From Candidatus Lernaella stagnicola (GTDB lineage Bacteria; Lernaellota; Lernaellaia; Lernaellales; Lernaellaceae): DNA of 64,000 nt. The notes beneath the pieces are model-generated. The model saw nothing but the letters and a program-made list of their open reading frames with translations, was not told the DNA's origin and made no database searches. Below are positions 51,222-60,108 of the stretch, in pieces (positions within the stretch are counted from its first letter, which is position 1; each line of letters begins with the position of its first letter). Position numbers and translations under genes: made by a program. The stretch lies in assembly GCA_030765525.1 (NCBI GenBank), contig JAVCCK010000010.1, forward strand, positions 533,375 to 597,374, written 5' to 3'.

Positions 51222-52229
51222 ATGAAAAAATGGATGATCGTATTTGTCATTGTATGTGTGCTTGGATTCACTTTTGTTGTCTGGCCCGCCCCGGCCGCCA
51301 ATCAAATTACGCTTAAAATCGCCACAATCGCTCCGAAAAACACGGACCTGCTCGACGCCCTCGACGAGGTCGATAAGGAACTGCGGCAACGCACCGACGG
51401 CCGCGTCGGCCTGCGGGTCTACCCGGGCGGTGTCATGGGAAATGACGCCGACGTCATGCGCCGGATGCGCACCGGCCAGTTGCACGGCTCCACCTTTACC
51501 GCCGGCGGCTTGCGCACGATCGACTCGAACTATCAGGCGCTGACCATGCCGATGCTCTTCCGGAGTTACGAAGAAGTCGACGCCGTGCGCGCCAAATTCG
51601 AACAACGCCTCACGCAGCAACTCGAAGCCAAGGGCATGGTCTCCTTCGGCATGATGGAGACCGGCTTTGCCTACATGATGAGCACCAAGCCCCTGCACAC
51701 GCTCGAGGACCTGCGCGGCCGCAAGATCTGGGTGCCCGAGGGCGACGTCGTCGGCGAGCGCGTCTTCCGCAAACTCGGCGTGCCGCCCGTGTACCGGCCC
51801 ATTTCCGACGTGCTCACCGGCCTTCAAACCGGCTTGCTCGACACCGTCACCAACTCGCCGGTCGGCACCATCCTGTTGCAGTGGTTCACCAAGGTCGACT
51901 ACGTCGTCGACAACCCGTTGCTCTACACCTACGGCACCATCGGCATCCCCACCAACGCGTGGAACAAAATACCGGCCGCCGACCGGCCCGTGGTGCGCGA
52001 GGTCTTCAACCGCCTCGCCAAGCGGATCAACCAACAAACCCGGCAAAGCAACGCCGAAGCGCGCGAGACCCTGAAAAAAGAGGGCCTCAAGTTCATCCGG
52101 ATCAACGACTCCGAATTGCCGAAAATGGAAAAGCTGGCGCGTGAAGCCATCGACGACATCGTGGCCGAAGGCAAATTCGACGGCGCGCTCGTGAACGAAA
52201 TCCGCGCCACCGTGCAAGCCATGCGCTAA
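51222..52229 (+). CDS. dctP: TRAP transporter solute-binding protein, DctP type
   Basis: 335 residues with a Sec signal peptide (MIVFVIVCVLGFTFVVWPAPA). The DctP fold is seen in LKIATIAPKNTDLLDAL, RVGLRVYPGGVMGND, MRTGQLHGSTFTAGGL, LEDLRGRKIWVPEGDV with the carboxylate-binding arginine region, and VLTGLQTGLLDTVTNSP. It captures an organic acid in the periplasm for the DctQM permease encoded next. GGGAGATGG precedes the ATG. It lies 12 bases after the TatT gene. Ligand unknown; the lack of a neighbouring catabolic gene gives no clue. Confidence 0.93.
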   Translation: MKKWMIVFVIVCVLGFTFVVWPAPAANQITLKIATIAPKNTDLLDALDEVDKELRQRTDGRVGLRVYPGGVMGNDADVMRRMRTGQLHGSTFTAGGLRTIDSNYQALTMPMLFRSYEEVDAVRAKFEQRLTQQLEAKGMVSFGMMETGFAYMMSTKPLHTLEDLRGRKIWVPEGDVVGERVFRKLGVPPVYRPISDVLTGLQTGLLDTVTNSPVGTILLQWFTKVDYVVDNPLLYTYGTIGIPTNAWNKIPAADRPVVREVFNRLAKRINQQTRQSNAEARETLKKEGLKFIRINDSELPKMEKLAREAIDDIVAEGKFDGALVNEIRATVQAMR

Positions 52230-52246
52230 AGAAGAACGGAACCCCG

Positions 52247-52795
52247 ATGAGCGACAAGCGCCCGCCGGCCGTTATACGTTTCTTGCACGCGGTGGAAAAC
52301 ACCGCGCTGGTGGCCGTGCTTTCGATCATGATCGTGCTTTCCTTCGGCCAGATTCTCATGCGCAACTTCTTCGGGGTGAGCTACGCCTGGCTTGATCCAC
52401 TGCTGCGTTTTCTCGTCTTGTGGGTCGCCATGCTCGGGGCGATGGTCGCCACCCGCGAAGACCACCACATCAGCATCGACGTGCTTTCGTTTCTGGTCAC
52501 GGGTCGCGGCAAAGCCATACTGCGCATCGTAACCGACTTGTTCACCGCGACGGTGGCCGTACTGCTTACTCACGCCTCGGTGCGCTTCATCACCGATGAG
52601 TTCGCCGGCGGCGCGAAGGCCTTCGGTGGGGTCCCCACTTGGGTCGCCGAGTTGATTCTCCCCATCGCCTTCGGCGTGATCGCCCTGCGCTTCGGCTATT
52701 TCTTCCTTCGTCACTCGTGGCAGGCGATTCGCGGCGTGACAGAACCGGCCGAAGCTGTTGAAGACGACGCGGCCGCCAAAAAGGACGAGGCATGA
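52247..52795 (+). CDS. dctQ: TRAP transporter small permease, DctQ type
   Basis: 182 residues with four membrane helices (ENTALVAVLSIMIVLSFGQI; DPLLRFLVLWVAMLGAMVAT; ILRIVTDLFTATVAVLLTHAS; WVAELILPIAFGVIALRFGYF). FFGVSYAWLDPLLRFLVLWVAMLGA and REDHHISIDVLS are the typical DctQ phrases. It pairs with DctM and mediates contact with the binding protein. ATG 52247 lies 17 bases after dctP. The C-terminal ~25 residues are charged and Ala-rich. The DctM ATG overlaps the stop by four bases. Confidence 0.93.
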   Translation: MSDKRPPAVIRFLHAVENTALVAVLSIMIVLSFGQILMRNFFGVSYAWLDPLLRFLVLWVAMLGAMVATREDHHISIDVLSFLVTGRGKAILRIVTDLFTATVAVLLTHASVRFITDEFAGGAKAFGGVPTWVAELILPIAFGVIALRFGYFFLRHSWQAIRGVTEPAEAVEDDAAAKKDEA

Positions 52796-54054
52796 TTATT
52801 CCCCTCGTCCTGCTGCTGCTGGCTCTGTTGGGCGCACCGCTGTTTGCGATCATCGCCGCCAGCGCGCTCAACGGCTTCCACGGCGGCGGCATCGACACCA
52901 CCGTCGTCATCCTGGAGATCAACCGGCTGACCGAAACCCCGCTGCTGGTCGCCATCCCCTTGTTTACCTTCGCCGGCTACCTGATGGGCGAGTCCAACAC
53001 ACCCCAACGCCTGCTGCGCCTGTCCCACGCCGCCTTGGGCTGGATGCCCGGCGGGCTGGCGGTCGTGACCATGGCCGTGTGCGCCGTGTTCACCGCGCTC
53101 ACCGGCGCATCGGGCGTGACGATCATCGCCATGGGCGCCTTGCTCTACCCGGCCCTCAAAGCCGAAGGCTACCCCGAAAAGTTCACCCTCGGCGCCATCA
53201 CTACCTCGGGCAGCCTGGGCCTGCTTTTTCCTCCGGCCATTCCGCTGATCCTCTACGGCATCATCGCGCACACGAGTATCGACAAACTCTTCGCCGCCGG
53301 CGTGATACCCGGCGTGCTGATGGTGACGCTGCTCTCCGGATGGGGAATGATCACCGCGACGCGCGCGAAGATCCCGCTCTTGAAATTCAATTGGCGGGAA
53401 CTGGGCCGTGCCGTCTACGCCGCCGGGTGGGAAGTCCCGCTGCCGGTCATCGTGCTGGGCGGCATCTACAGCGGCATTCTCGCCATCTCCGAAGCCGCCG
53501 CGGTCACCGCCTTTTACGTGTTGGTCGTCGAGGTGTTCATCTACCGCGAGATTCCGATTCGCCGGCTGCCCGGCGTGATGGTCAAGAGCATGACCCTCGT
53601 CGGCGGCATCCTGATTATCCTGGGCGCCAGCCTCGCCTCGACGAATTATCTCATCGATCAGCAAGTGCCGATGAAGCTGTTCGACTTCGTCAAAGACCAC
53701 ATTTCCAGCAAGCTGACCTTCTTGATCATCCTCAACCTCTTCTTGCTGGTCTTGGGCATGATTCTCGATATCTTCTCGGCCATCGTGCTGATCGTGCCGC
53801 TGATTCTGCCGATCGCCACCAGCTACGGCGTCGACCCGGTGCACCTGGGCATCATTATTCTGGCCAATATGCAAATCGGCTATTGCACGCCGCCGGTGGG
53901 GATGAACCTCTTTATCGCCAGCTACCGCTTTAAGCAGCCCGTCGTGAAATTGTACCTGGCCTCGTTGCCCTTCCTGGCGATCCTGCTGGGCGTCGTGCTG
54001 ATCATTACCTACTGGCCGGGCCTGTCACTCTTCCTCGCCGGGTTTGTGGACTGA
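52792..54054 (+). CDS. dctM: TRAP transporter large permease, DctM type
   Basis: 420 residues, about 12 membrane helices. Signatures include LVAIPLFTFAGYLMGES near the N-terminus, FTALTGASGVTIIAMGALLYP, TTSGSLGLLFPPAIPLILYG, LGMILDIFSAIVLIVPLILP and ILANMQIGYCTPPVGMNLF. It is the sodium-coupled transport subunit. ATG 52792 overlaps dctQ. This ends a four-gene operon (TatT, DctP, DctQ, DctM). After it the base composition drops and a new gene pair begins. Confidence 0.95.
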   Translation: MIIPLVLLLLALLGAPLFAIIAASALNGFHGGGIDTTVVILEINRLTETPLLVAIPLFTFAGYLMGESNTPQRLLRLSHAALGWMPGGLAVVTMAVCAVFTALTGASGVTIIAMGALLYPALKAEGYPEKFTLGAITTSGSLGLLFPPAIPLILYGIIAHTSIDKLFAAGVIPGVLMVTLLSGWGMITATRAKIPLLKFNWRELGRAVYAAGWEVPLPVIVLGGIYSGILAISEAAAVTAFYVLVVEVFIYREIPIRRLPGVMVKSMTLVGGILIILGASLASTNYLIDQQVPMKLFDFVKDHISSKLTFLIILNLFLLVLGMILDIFSAIVLIVPLILPIATSYGVDPVHLGIIILANMQIGYCTPPVGMNLFIASYRFKQPVVKLYLASLPFLAILLGVVLIITYWPGLSLFLAGFVD

Positions 54055-54078
54055 CTTTTCAGGAGCGGAAAATACTTC

Positions 54079-54107
54079 TTGTAAAGTGCCGATTTTTTGA
54101 CTATTTT
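54079..54107 (+). promoter_or_regulatory. Possible sigma-70-type promoter for the YwgA-like/HD pair
   Basis: TTGTAA at 54079-54084 and TATTTT at 54102-54107 are separated by 17 bases. They lie in an AT-rich stretch, 33 bases ahead of the ATG. Each box matches the consensus at four of six positions. Confidence 0.35.
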
Positions 54108-54139
54108 CTTATTCAAGGAACAACTCGCGAGGGGATTTG

Positions 54140-54685
54140 ATGCGCCTTCAAGACATTGCGTTGTTAAAATGTGTCGAAGAAGCGGGCAATCTTGATGGTC
54201 GAAAACGTCTCCAAAAGACGATGTTCTTTTTGAAGCAGTATGGGTATCCCGTCGCCAATACATATTTCATTCATTATTTCGGACCGTATTCAGCAGAGTT
54301 GGCGGAGCGTGTTGACGACCTGACGAATCAAGACCTGCTGGAAGAGAAATGTGACGAACCCGGCAACGGTTTTACAGAGTATCATTATTCCCTTTCAGAC
54401 ACGGGTTTGGAAAAGCTTCCGGAAATTTTTCAGGGCGTAACCGAAGAACAACAAAGCCTTATTGAAGAAATGGCGCAAGAATTTGTCGACCTTAAACAAC
54501 ATGACGTGTTTGTTCTTGAGATGGCGTCAACCATTTTATATTGGCTCGATTGGGGAATGAACTGGGAAGAAGCAGTCGCCACAATGGTCCGTGCAAAAGC
54601 TGTCGACAAAAACCACGACAATTACGTGAAAGCAATAGACCTCGCTAAAACCGCGTTCAATAGGATTACAGAAAACAAACATTAG
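54140..54685 (+). CDS. YwgA-like protein
   Basis: 181 residues from ATG 54140, with GAGGGG just upstream. The N-terminus (DGRKRLQKTMFFLKQYG, then FIHYFGPYSAELAERVDDL) is close to the pattern of Bacillus YwgA, of unknown function, which also stands next to an HD-domain protein (YwfO). The remainder is helical, with YHYSLSDTGLEKL resembling a winged-helix wing region. The 'GRKxLQKxxFFL ... GPYSxEL' module also occurs in DUF4065/SocA-like antitoxin-related proteins, so a regulatory or antitoxin-like role is an alternative. AT-rich codon use differs from neighbours. The HD gene follows nine bases later. Confidence 0.75.
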   Translation: MRLQDIALLKCVEEAGNLDGRKRLQKTMFFLKQYGYPVANTYFIHYFGPYSAELAERVDDLTNQDLLEEKCDEPGNGFTEYHYSLSDTGLEKLPEIFQGVTEEQQSLIEEMAQEFVDLKQHDVFVLEMASTILYWLDWGMNWEEAVATMVRAKAVDKNHDNYVKAIDLAKTAFNRITENKH

Positions 54686-54694
54686 GAGCAGCCG

Positions 54695-56026
54695 TTGTCG
54701 CAAAAAGTTATTCGCGACCCGGTCTACGATCACATTTACATCTGTGAAGAAAACGAAAAGTTAATTCTTGACCTACTTCAATGTGCGGAAGTTCAACGTC
54801 TCCGTCGAATTCGCCAACTTGGCGTTAGCCATCTGACGTATCCGGGTGCCGAGCACAGCCGGTTTGGGCATTCTCTGGGTGCGTTCCATCTGATGAAGAC
54901 GGCTCTTGAATATGTGAAAAAAAATCAACCGGCCCTGATACTTGGTGAATTTATTGAACTTGCGGCAAAAGCCGCGGCATTATTACACGATGTAGGTCAT
55001 GGTCCATTTTCGCACGCGCTTGAAGAAGAATTCGGCGGAAAACATGAAATGTGGACGAAACGAATTATCGAAGACGCCGAAACGGAAGTAAACGGCGTCC
55101 TCAAAGATCATTCCGCCAGCCTTCCCGATATTATTACTCAGTTACTAACCGAACCGGAACCTAAGTATACTTGGATAAAAAGCCTACTCAGTAGTCAATT
55201 AGACGTTGACCGCATGGATTATTTATTGCGTGACTCGATGTACTGCGGCGTGGGATACGGCCGGTTTGATTATCGCTGGCTTTTTCACACGATGCGCGTC
55301 GACGATCGGAAGGCTTCCGACAAGCGACGAATTTTCCAAACATGCTGGGAAGAGAAGGCCCACCGGGTGATTGAGCAATATATTTTCGCCCGCTATTATA
55401 TGTATTGGAACGTCTACTTCCATAAAACAACACGTGGCTATGAACGCCTTGCTTCGACAATTATTAGCCGTGTAAAAGATCTTGTTAAACAGAATAGCCA
55501 ACCCGAGTTTACTCACGCCGCAGTTTCAAAATTGTTCGCAAACACAGCGCCCGGTCTGACGGACTATCTCACCCTAGATGATCATGTTTTGCTTTCACAA
55601 ATAAATTGGTGGGCGCGCCACGCGAAAGATAACATTTTAAAAGATTTGTGCGACAGGTTCATCAATCGTCGAGGATTGAAGCCGGTAAAAGTACCGGGAC
55701 GGCACGACCAATCGCCCCGTGATCAAAAAGACCGAGATAAGAAAGCTCAGGAATTTCTGCGTCAAAGAGATTTCGTGCCAGAATATTATTTACTGGACGA
55801 TCTAACATCCACAGTAGCTTATGTTCCCTATACCGTGGAAAGAACCGACGCCGAACAATCAGCGGGAAACGCAATTTTGATTCATAAAAACGATAAATTG
55901 GTGGAAATCAGCCAACTTCCGGAAATGAGTCGGTTGAAAGCCGTTACCGGTCAAAAAGAGCAACAAGTGTTTTTCTATGTTCCCGAGACGTGCCGCCACG
56001 GTGTGTCGCGCATCCTGAACGGATGA
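54695..56026 (+). CDS. HD-domain phosphohydrolase (COG1078/YwfO, dGTPase-like)
   Basis: 443 residues, TTG start behind AGGAG. HD motif residues are His59 (SRFGHSLGAF), His98-Asp99 (AALLHDVGHGPFSHALE) and Asp170/172 (QLDVDRMDYLLRD), the order and spacing of dGTPase/SAMHD1-type nucleotide triphosphohydrolases. RLRRIRQLGVSHLTYPGAEHSRF is the substrate-side start of this family. The C-terminal half is a helical domain of unknown role. The YwgA-like gene is just upstream, and both are AT-rich compared with the TRAP operon. Likely a dNTP or related nucleotide hydrolase, perhaps regulated by its partner. Confidence 0.88.
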   Translation: MSQKVIRDPVYDHIYICEENEKLILDLLQCAEVQRLRRIRQLGVSHLTYPGAEHSRFGHSLGAFHLMKTALEYVKKNQPALILGEFIELAAKAAALLHDVGHGPFSHALEEEFGGKHEMWTKRIIEDAETEVNGVLKDHSASLPDIITQLLTEPEPKYTWIKSLLSSQLDVDRMDYLLRDSMYCGVGYGRFDYRWLFHTMRVDDRKASDKRRIFQTCWEEKAHRVIEQYIFARYYMYWNVYFHKTTRGYERLASTIISRVKDLVKQNSQPEFTHAAVSKLFANTAPGLTDYLTLDDHVLLSQINWWARHAKDNILKDLCDRFINRRGLKPVKVPGRHDQSPRDQKDRDKKAQEFLRQRDFVPEYYLLDDLTSTVAYVPYTVERTDAEQSAGNAILIHKNDKLVEISQLPEMSRLKAVTGQKEQQVFFYVPETCRHGVSRILNG

Positions 56027-56033
56027 ATCCTGT

Positions 56034-56047
56034 TTATCACGTGATAA
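56034..56047. repeat. 14-bp perfect palindrome after the HD gene
   Basis: TTATCACGTGATAA is a perfect palindrome that starts eight bases after the HD-gene stop, at the edge where GC-rich DNA resumes. It could be a protein-binding site or mark the island boundary. It is too short and loop-free to be a terminator. Confidence 0.4.
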
Positions 56048-56144
56048 CCGCCACAGCCCGCCACCCCGACAAGCGTTTCGCGTAATCATCGACGAGCATC
56101 TGCGCTTCCGCCGCGAGCAACAACGACTGCGCGTCGGGGACCAT
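56037..56144 (-). pseudogene. Possible truncated gene remnant at the island edge
   Basis: A minus-strand frame of 35 residues from an ATG at 56144 to TGA at 56037-56039 reads like the tail of a normal, GC-rich gene: MVPDAQSLLLAAEAQM, then LVDDYAKRLSGWRAVAVIT. No longer frame extends upstream in this reading. It lies between the AT-rich HD gene and the B12 radical SAM gene. It may be what remains of a gene cut when the AT-rich pair arrived, or chance. Confidence 0.25.
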
Positions 56145-56192
56145 CAGGTTTAGTCTGGCCCTTGGCGGCCCGATTGTGGCAAGCTGACGCCC

Positions 56193-57584
56193 ATGGATAT
56201 CATTCTACTGCATGCGTTGGCGCAAACCGGCGAGGGCCCGCCGGAAACCAACGTCACCGGCGTGTTTCCGCCCCTTGGCTTGGCGACGCTGGCCGGCTGT
56301 CTGCGCGAGGCCGGTCACACCCCGCGCGTGCTCGACGCCCACGCGCTGAGACTCACCGCCCGGCTTGCCGCTGCACAAGTCCCGGATGATTTCGACGGCT
56401 TGCTCGTCTTTTCCACCACCACCCTCAATTGGCGCAACACCCTGGCGCTGATTCGCGCTTGCCGCCGTCGCGCCCCGCGGGCCGTGACCGTGGTTGGTGG
56501 TCCGCATTTGGATTTGTATCCGGAAGAAACGGCGTCGTCGGCCGATGTCGATTTCGCTGTCGTGGGTGAGGGCGATACGTCGCTGCCCGCATTGGCTGAG
56601 GCGTTGGCAAACGACGGCGACGCGCTGGCGATTCCCGGTGTGGTGCGCTCGGGCGAGGACGGGGTCGAGTTCGGACCGCCGCCACAGGTGGTCGACCTGG
56701 ATCAAACGCCGCTGCCCGCGTGGGACCTCATGCCGCTGGGCCATTACCGCGCGATCACCGTGCTGCATCCTTTTGCCACGATGGTCAGCGGTCGCGGGTG
56801 CCCCTTCCATTGTCGTTTCTGTTCGCAACGCTACGCGGGCGGCTCGTTTCACCGCATGAGCCCGGCGCGGCTGACGCGCGAGTGGTTGTATCTCGTCAAG
56901 GAAATCGGCGTGCGGGAGATCGTTCATTTCGACGAAACCTTCGCCATGGGGGAAGACTACCTGGCCGAGGTCGCCGCGCGTGTGACGGCCGGCGGCGGCG
57001 TGATTCCCAACAACGCGCGCAGTCGCTGCGATACCATCACCCCGCCGCTGATTCAGTCGCTGGCCCGCATCGGCACCCACACCTTGCACCTGGGTATCGA
57101 GGCCGGTTCCGACGAGGCGCTGGCGCGCATGAACAAAGGCATCACCGTGGCGCAGGTACGCCGGGCCGTGGCGATGGTCAAAGACGCGGGTCTGTTGGCG
57201 CGGGGCTATTTCATGCTGGCCTACCCAGACGACACGCCGGCCGATGCGCTACGCACGATCGAACTGGCCCGCAGCCTGCCCCTGGATGCGGCCTCTTTCA
57301 CACTGACGGTGCTCAATCCCGGCACGGCGATTTACGAGGATGCGTTGGCGCGAGGCGAAATCGACGACTATTGGTCGGCCTGGGCCAAGAGCGAGCCGGT
57401 ATCCCCGGCGCCGCCGCGACCCCGGCACTCGCTAGGCGGCGAGAGTCAACTCCGGCGGACGCTGCGGCGGGCGTATGTCTCATTTTACCTTCGCCCCGCG
57501 GTGTGGTGGAATCTGGCGACTCAGCGGCGTTTGTGGCGATGGATCCCCTCGTGGCTTCGGGCCGTGATGCGTCGCGGGCGTTAG
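56193..57584 (+). CDS. B12-binding-domain radical SAM protein
   Basis: 463 residues. The N-terminal Rossmann-like domain (FPPLGLATLAGCLREAGH; VTVVGGPHLDLYPEE; VVGEGDTSLPAL) is that of the cobalamin-binding radical SAM family, without DxHxxG. The cluster site is CPFHCRFC in VSGRGCPFHCRFCSQ. EIVHFDETFAMGEDY, LGIEAGSDEALARMNKG and GYFMLAYPDDTPADAL are typical of the family and its HpnR/BchE-like relatives. It differs from the copy at 10490-11938. A small downstream group (a coiled-coil protein and a Nudix hydrolase) follows 58 bases later and may be independent. Confidence 0.88.
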   Translation: MDIILLHALAQTGEGPPETNVTGVFPPLGLATLAGCLREAGHTPRVLDAHALRLTARLAAAQVPDDFDGLLVFSTTTLNWRNTLALIRACRRRAPRAVTVVGGPHLDLYPEETASSADVDFAVVGEGDTSLPALAEALANDGDALAIPGVVRSGEDGVEFGPPPQVVDLDQTPLPAWDLMPLGHYRAITVLHPFATMVSGRGCPFHCRFCSQRYAGGSFHRMSPARLTREWLYLVKEIGVREIVHFDETFAMGEDYLAEVAARVTAGGGVIPNNARSRCDTITPPLIQSLARIGTHTLHLGIEAGSDEALARMNKGITVAQVRRAVAMVKDAGLLARGYFMLAYPDDTPADALRTIELARSLPLDAASFTLTVLNPGTAIYEDALARGEIDDYWSAWAKSEPVSPAPPRPRHSLGGESQLRRTLRRAYVSFYLRPAVWWNLATQRRLWRWIPSWLRAVMRRGR

Positions 57585-57642
57585 CGTCCAGCGGCGCGGC
57601 GCGATACAATCGACGCCGATCCGAACGTGAAGGAGTTTGCAC

Positions 57643-58386
57643 GTGAAGTGGTGGAAGAGTTTTTTACTGCATCCCTGGATCAACCGTTTCAACCTGCTGT
57701 ACCTGGCGGCGGGCTTCGCGTTGTACCTCTTGGACCCGCTCGATGCCGTGGGCATCAACAATTTCGGCTGGATGCTGCTGGGCGGCGAAATCGCCTACCT
57801 GGCGGCGCGTGGCGTCCTCGACCGCGGCAGTTCGCCGGATTTCAACATCCGCAAAATGCGGCCCAAAGACCGCGACCGCTACTTCCGGCTTCTGGACATC
57901 TCCGACCAGGCGATTGCCGACATCGAAAGCAACCAGAACATCGTGCACTCCGTGCTCTCGGGCAGCCAAAGCCAGATCAGACGCATGGTGAAAACCTTTC
58001 TGCGCCTGCAACTGGCCGCCCACCGCATCGACGCCGTGCTACAGAACAATAAGATCGATTACAACGCCGAAATCGGCCGTGTGCAGGGCAAGTTGTCGGT
58101 AGCCGCCGCGGCCGAAAAGCCCTACTTGGAACGGCAAATCGAGGTGTTGCGCAAACGGCAAAACGCGCAGCGCGACCTGGCCGAGCGACGCCGCACCATC
58201 GACGCCCGCCTGGAAACGATCGAGCAAGCCGTCGGCCTGCTTTCGGAAATCGGCCTGGGCGTTGCCGACCCCGCCGAAACCGCCGATCAGGTCAGTGTGA
58301 TTCTGGCCAACGTCGAAGACGCCGAACTTTTCGTGGAAGAACTCAACGAGGTGATGGCGCCGGTTAGCGTGAAGAACGCCAATTGA
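57643..58386 (+). CDS. Hypothetical membrane protein with coiled coil
   Basis: 247 residues, GTG 57643 with AAGGAG seven bases upstream. Two short hydrophobic segments near the N-terminus (INRFNLLYLAAGFALYLLDPL; NNFGWMLLGGEIAYLAARG) are followed by a long helical region with heptad-like charge (QLAAHRIDAVLQNNKIDYNAEIGRVQGKL; RQIEVLRKRQNAQRDLAERRR). The C-terminus is VEELNEVMAPVSV. The TTG start of the Nudix gene overlaps its stop. No known family was identified. A cytoplasmic scaffold or shape-related role is possible but unsupported. Confidence 0.7.
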   Translation: MKWWKSFLLHPWINRFNLLYLAAGFALYLLDPLDAVGINNFGWMLLGGEIAYLAARGVLDRGSSPDFNIRKMRPKDRDRYFRLLDISDQAIADIESNQNIVHSVLSGSQSQIRRMVKTFLRLQLAAHRIDAVLQNNKIDYNAEIGRVQGKLSVAAAAEKPYLERQIEVLRKRQNAQRDLAERRRTIDARLETIEQAVGLLSEIGLGVADPAETADQVSVILANVEDAELFVEELNEVMAPVSVKNAN

Positions 58387-58838
58387 AGTGGGTGGTCGCC
58401 ATCTGGCGTTGGCTTTCCTTCTGGCCGGGTCTGCAACGTTTCATCCTTAGCCTGTGGCATCCGAAATTCCTGATCGGCGTGGTCGCGGTGATCACCGACG
58501 GCGAAGGCCGCGTGCTGCTGTTCCACCACACCTACCGGCGAAAATTTGTCTGGTCGCTGCCCGGCGGCTGGATGCAACGCGGCGAAGAGCCCGCCGAGAC
58601 CGTCGTGCGCGAAATCAAGGAAGAGACCGACTTGGATATCGAGGTGGACCGCCTCTACGAAGTCGTGACCGGGGTGGTGGCTCCCAGTTTTGAAGTCATC
58701 TACCTCGCACATGTGGTCGGCGGCGAATTTCGCCCGAGCGTGGAAGTCGACGAGATTAATTGGTGTCGCGCCGACCGATTACCGGACCTAAAAGACTACC
58801 AGCATCACATTATTACGTCCGTTTTGGCCGCCGAATAA
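58383..58838 (+). CDS. Nudix hydrolase
   Basis: 151 residues. The Nudix box is complete: GWMQRGEEPAETVVREIKEE followed by TDLDIEV, fitting Gx5Ex7REUxEExGU except that the Gly near the end is Asp. The first ~25 residues form a short hydrophobic amphipathic start (WVVAIWRWLSFWPGLQRFIL), unusual for Nudix enzymes and suggesting membrane association. Such enzymes hydrolyse nucleoside diphosphates linked to other groups. The TTG start overlaps the stop of the preceding membrane protein, so the two are coupled. Confidence 0.88.
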   Translation: MKWVVAIWRWLSFWPGLQRFILSLWHPKFLIGVVAVITDGEGRVLLFHHTYRRKFVWSLPGGWMQRGEEPAETVVREIKEETDLDIEVDRLYEVVTGVVAPSFEVIYLAHVVGGEFRPSVEVDEINWCRADRLPDLKDYQHHIITSVLAAE

Positions 58839-58925
58839 GACCGGCGAGACGTATTTTTGTGGTTATTTTCTTCCGGATGGACGCATACGACACATTCGAA
58901 AACGGGAAATCACGGATGAACCACG

Positions 58926-60032
58926 ATGAACGACAAACGAAAAAAACGCGCCGGCCGTCCCCTGTGGATCGCGGCGGCGTTCCTGGCACTATTCACCGCG
59001 GCGTTGGTGGCGGTGGAGTCGAATTTGGCCGCCGAAACCTTTGACGGCCCGGTGGAGCGGGCACCGTTCGAAAACGGCCGCTTCGTCAACCCGGAAATTC
59101 GCGGCCAAGAGCCCGGAACCAAAGAGTTTTTGCGCTGGGTCAGCAGCCGCAAGCCCGGCCCGTGGGAAAAGTGGGTCGAAATCGAGCCCGGCCCCGCGCC
59201 GCCGCAACGGGTAGACGATCTCCGCGTGACTTTCGTCAATCATTCCACGGTCTTACTGCAATACGGCGGGCTGAATATCCTCACCGACCCCATTTGGTCC
59301 AAGCGCACCAGCCCGGTCTCGTTCATCGGTCCCAAACGGGTTCACGATCCGGGCCTGCGCTGGGAAGACCTGCCGCCCATCGACGCGGTGGTGATCAGCC
59401 ACGATCACTACGACCACCTCGATATGCCGACCCTGAAACGCCTGCAAGCCGACCACCGGCCGCGCTTTTTCGCCGGGCTGGGCAACGCCGCGGTGCTGCG
59501 CCGCCACGGCCTGCGGCAAGTCAGCGAACTGGACTGGTGGGACCAGGTGCCGTTAACCCATGAAATCAAACTGAATTTCGTCCCTGCGCAGCACTTTTCG
59601 GGGCGCGGCATGTTCGACCGCCACAAGACGTTGTGGGGCGGCTATGTGCTGACCGGCCCGCCGGGCGTCGTCTATTTCGCGGGCGATACCGGCTGGTCCT
59701 CACACTTCGAGCAGGTGCATGCGCGTTTCGGCCCGCCGCGCCTGGCGATGCTGCCGATCGGCGCGTTTCAACCGCGCTGGTTCATGCATCCGATGCATAT
59801 CGACCCGCACGAGGCCGTCCGCGCCCACCTCTTATTGGAGGCCGGCACGAGCATGGCGATCCACTTCGGCACCTTTCGACTTGGCGACGACGGCCGACTC
59901 GAACCCGTCGAGGTGCTGGCCGACGCCCTGCGCGACCAAAACGTGAATCCCGATCGATTCTGGGCCCTTACTCCCGGCGAGTCCCGCGATGTCCCTGCCG
60001 CCGCGCCCACCGAACGCCTCGCCAAGCTGTGA
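58926..60032 (+). CDS. Membrane-anchored MBL-fold hydrolase, NAPE-PLD/UlaG-like
   Basis: 368 residues. An N-terminal signal anchor (IAAAFLALFTAALVAVES) precedes a metallo-beta-lactamase fold of the Lactamase_B_2 type. FVNHSTVLLQYGGLNILTDPIWSKRTSP starts the domain; metal motif ISHDHYDHLDMPTL; FAGDTGWSSHFEQV with the bridging Asp; late His in HPMHIDPHEAV and AIHFGTFRLG. The 'LTDPIWSKRTSPVSFIGPKR' stretch is typical of N-acyl-phosphatidylethanolamine phospholipase D-like proteins, so a phospholipid phosphodiesterase activity is likely. It would act in the periplasm. It is the last GC-rich gene before the AT-rich island. Confidence 0.9.
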   Translation: MNDKRKKRAGRPLWIAAAFLALFTAALVAVESNLAAETFDGPVERAPFENGRFVNPEIRGQEPGTKEFLRWVSSRKPGPWEKWVEIEPGPAPPQRVDDLRVTFVNHSTVLLQYGGLNILTDPIWSKRTSPVSFIGPKRVHDPGLRWEDLPPIDAVVISHDHYDHLDMPTLKRLQADHRPRFFAGLGNAAVLRRHGLRQVSELDWWDQVPLTHEIKLNFVPAQHFSGRGMFDRHKTLWGGYVLTGPPGVVYFAGDTGWSSHFEQVHARFGPPRLAMLPIGAFQPRWFMHPMHIDPHEAVRAHLLLEAGTSMAIHFGTFRLGDDGRLEPVEVLADALRDQNVNPDRFWALTPGESRDVPAAAPTERLAKL

Positions 60033-60108
60033 TGTGGGGGGCGGGCAAGCTTGATTTCGAAAGCGTAATCCGTTCGAAGGTTACCCCTCATTTTTTCATA
60101 ATAGCACC

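Noticed and set aside
51093..52217. 374-codon minus frame opposite dctP
   Set aside because: DctP motifs and operon context on the + strand make this a shadow.
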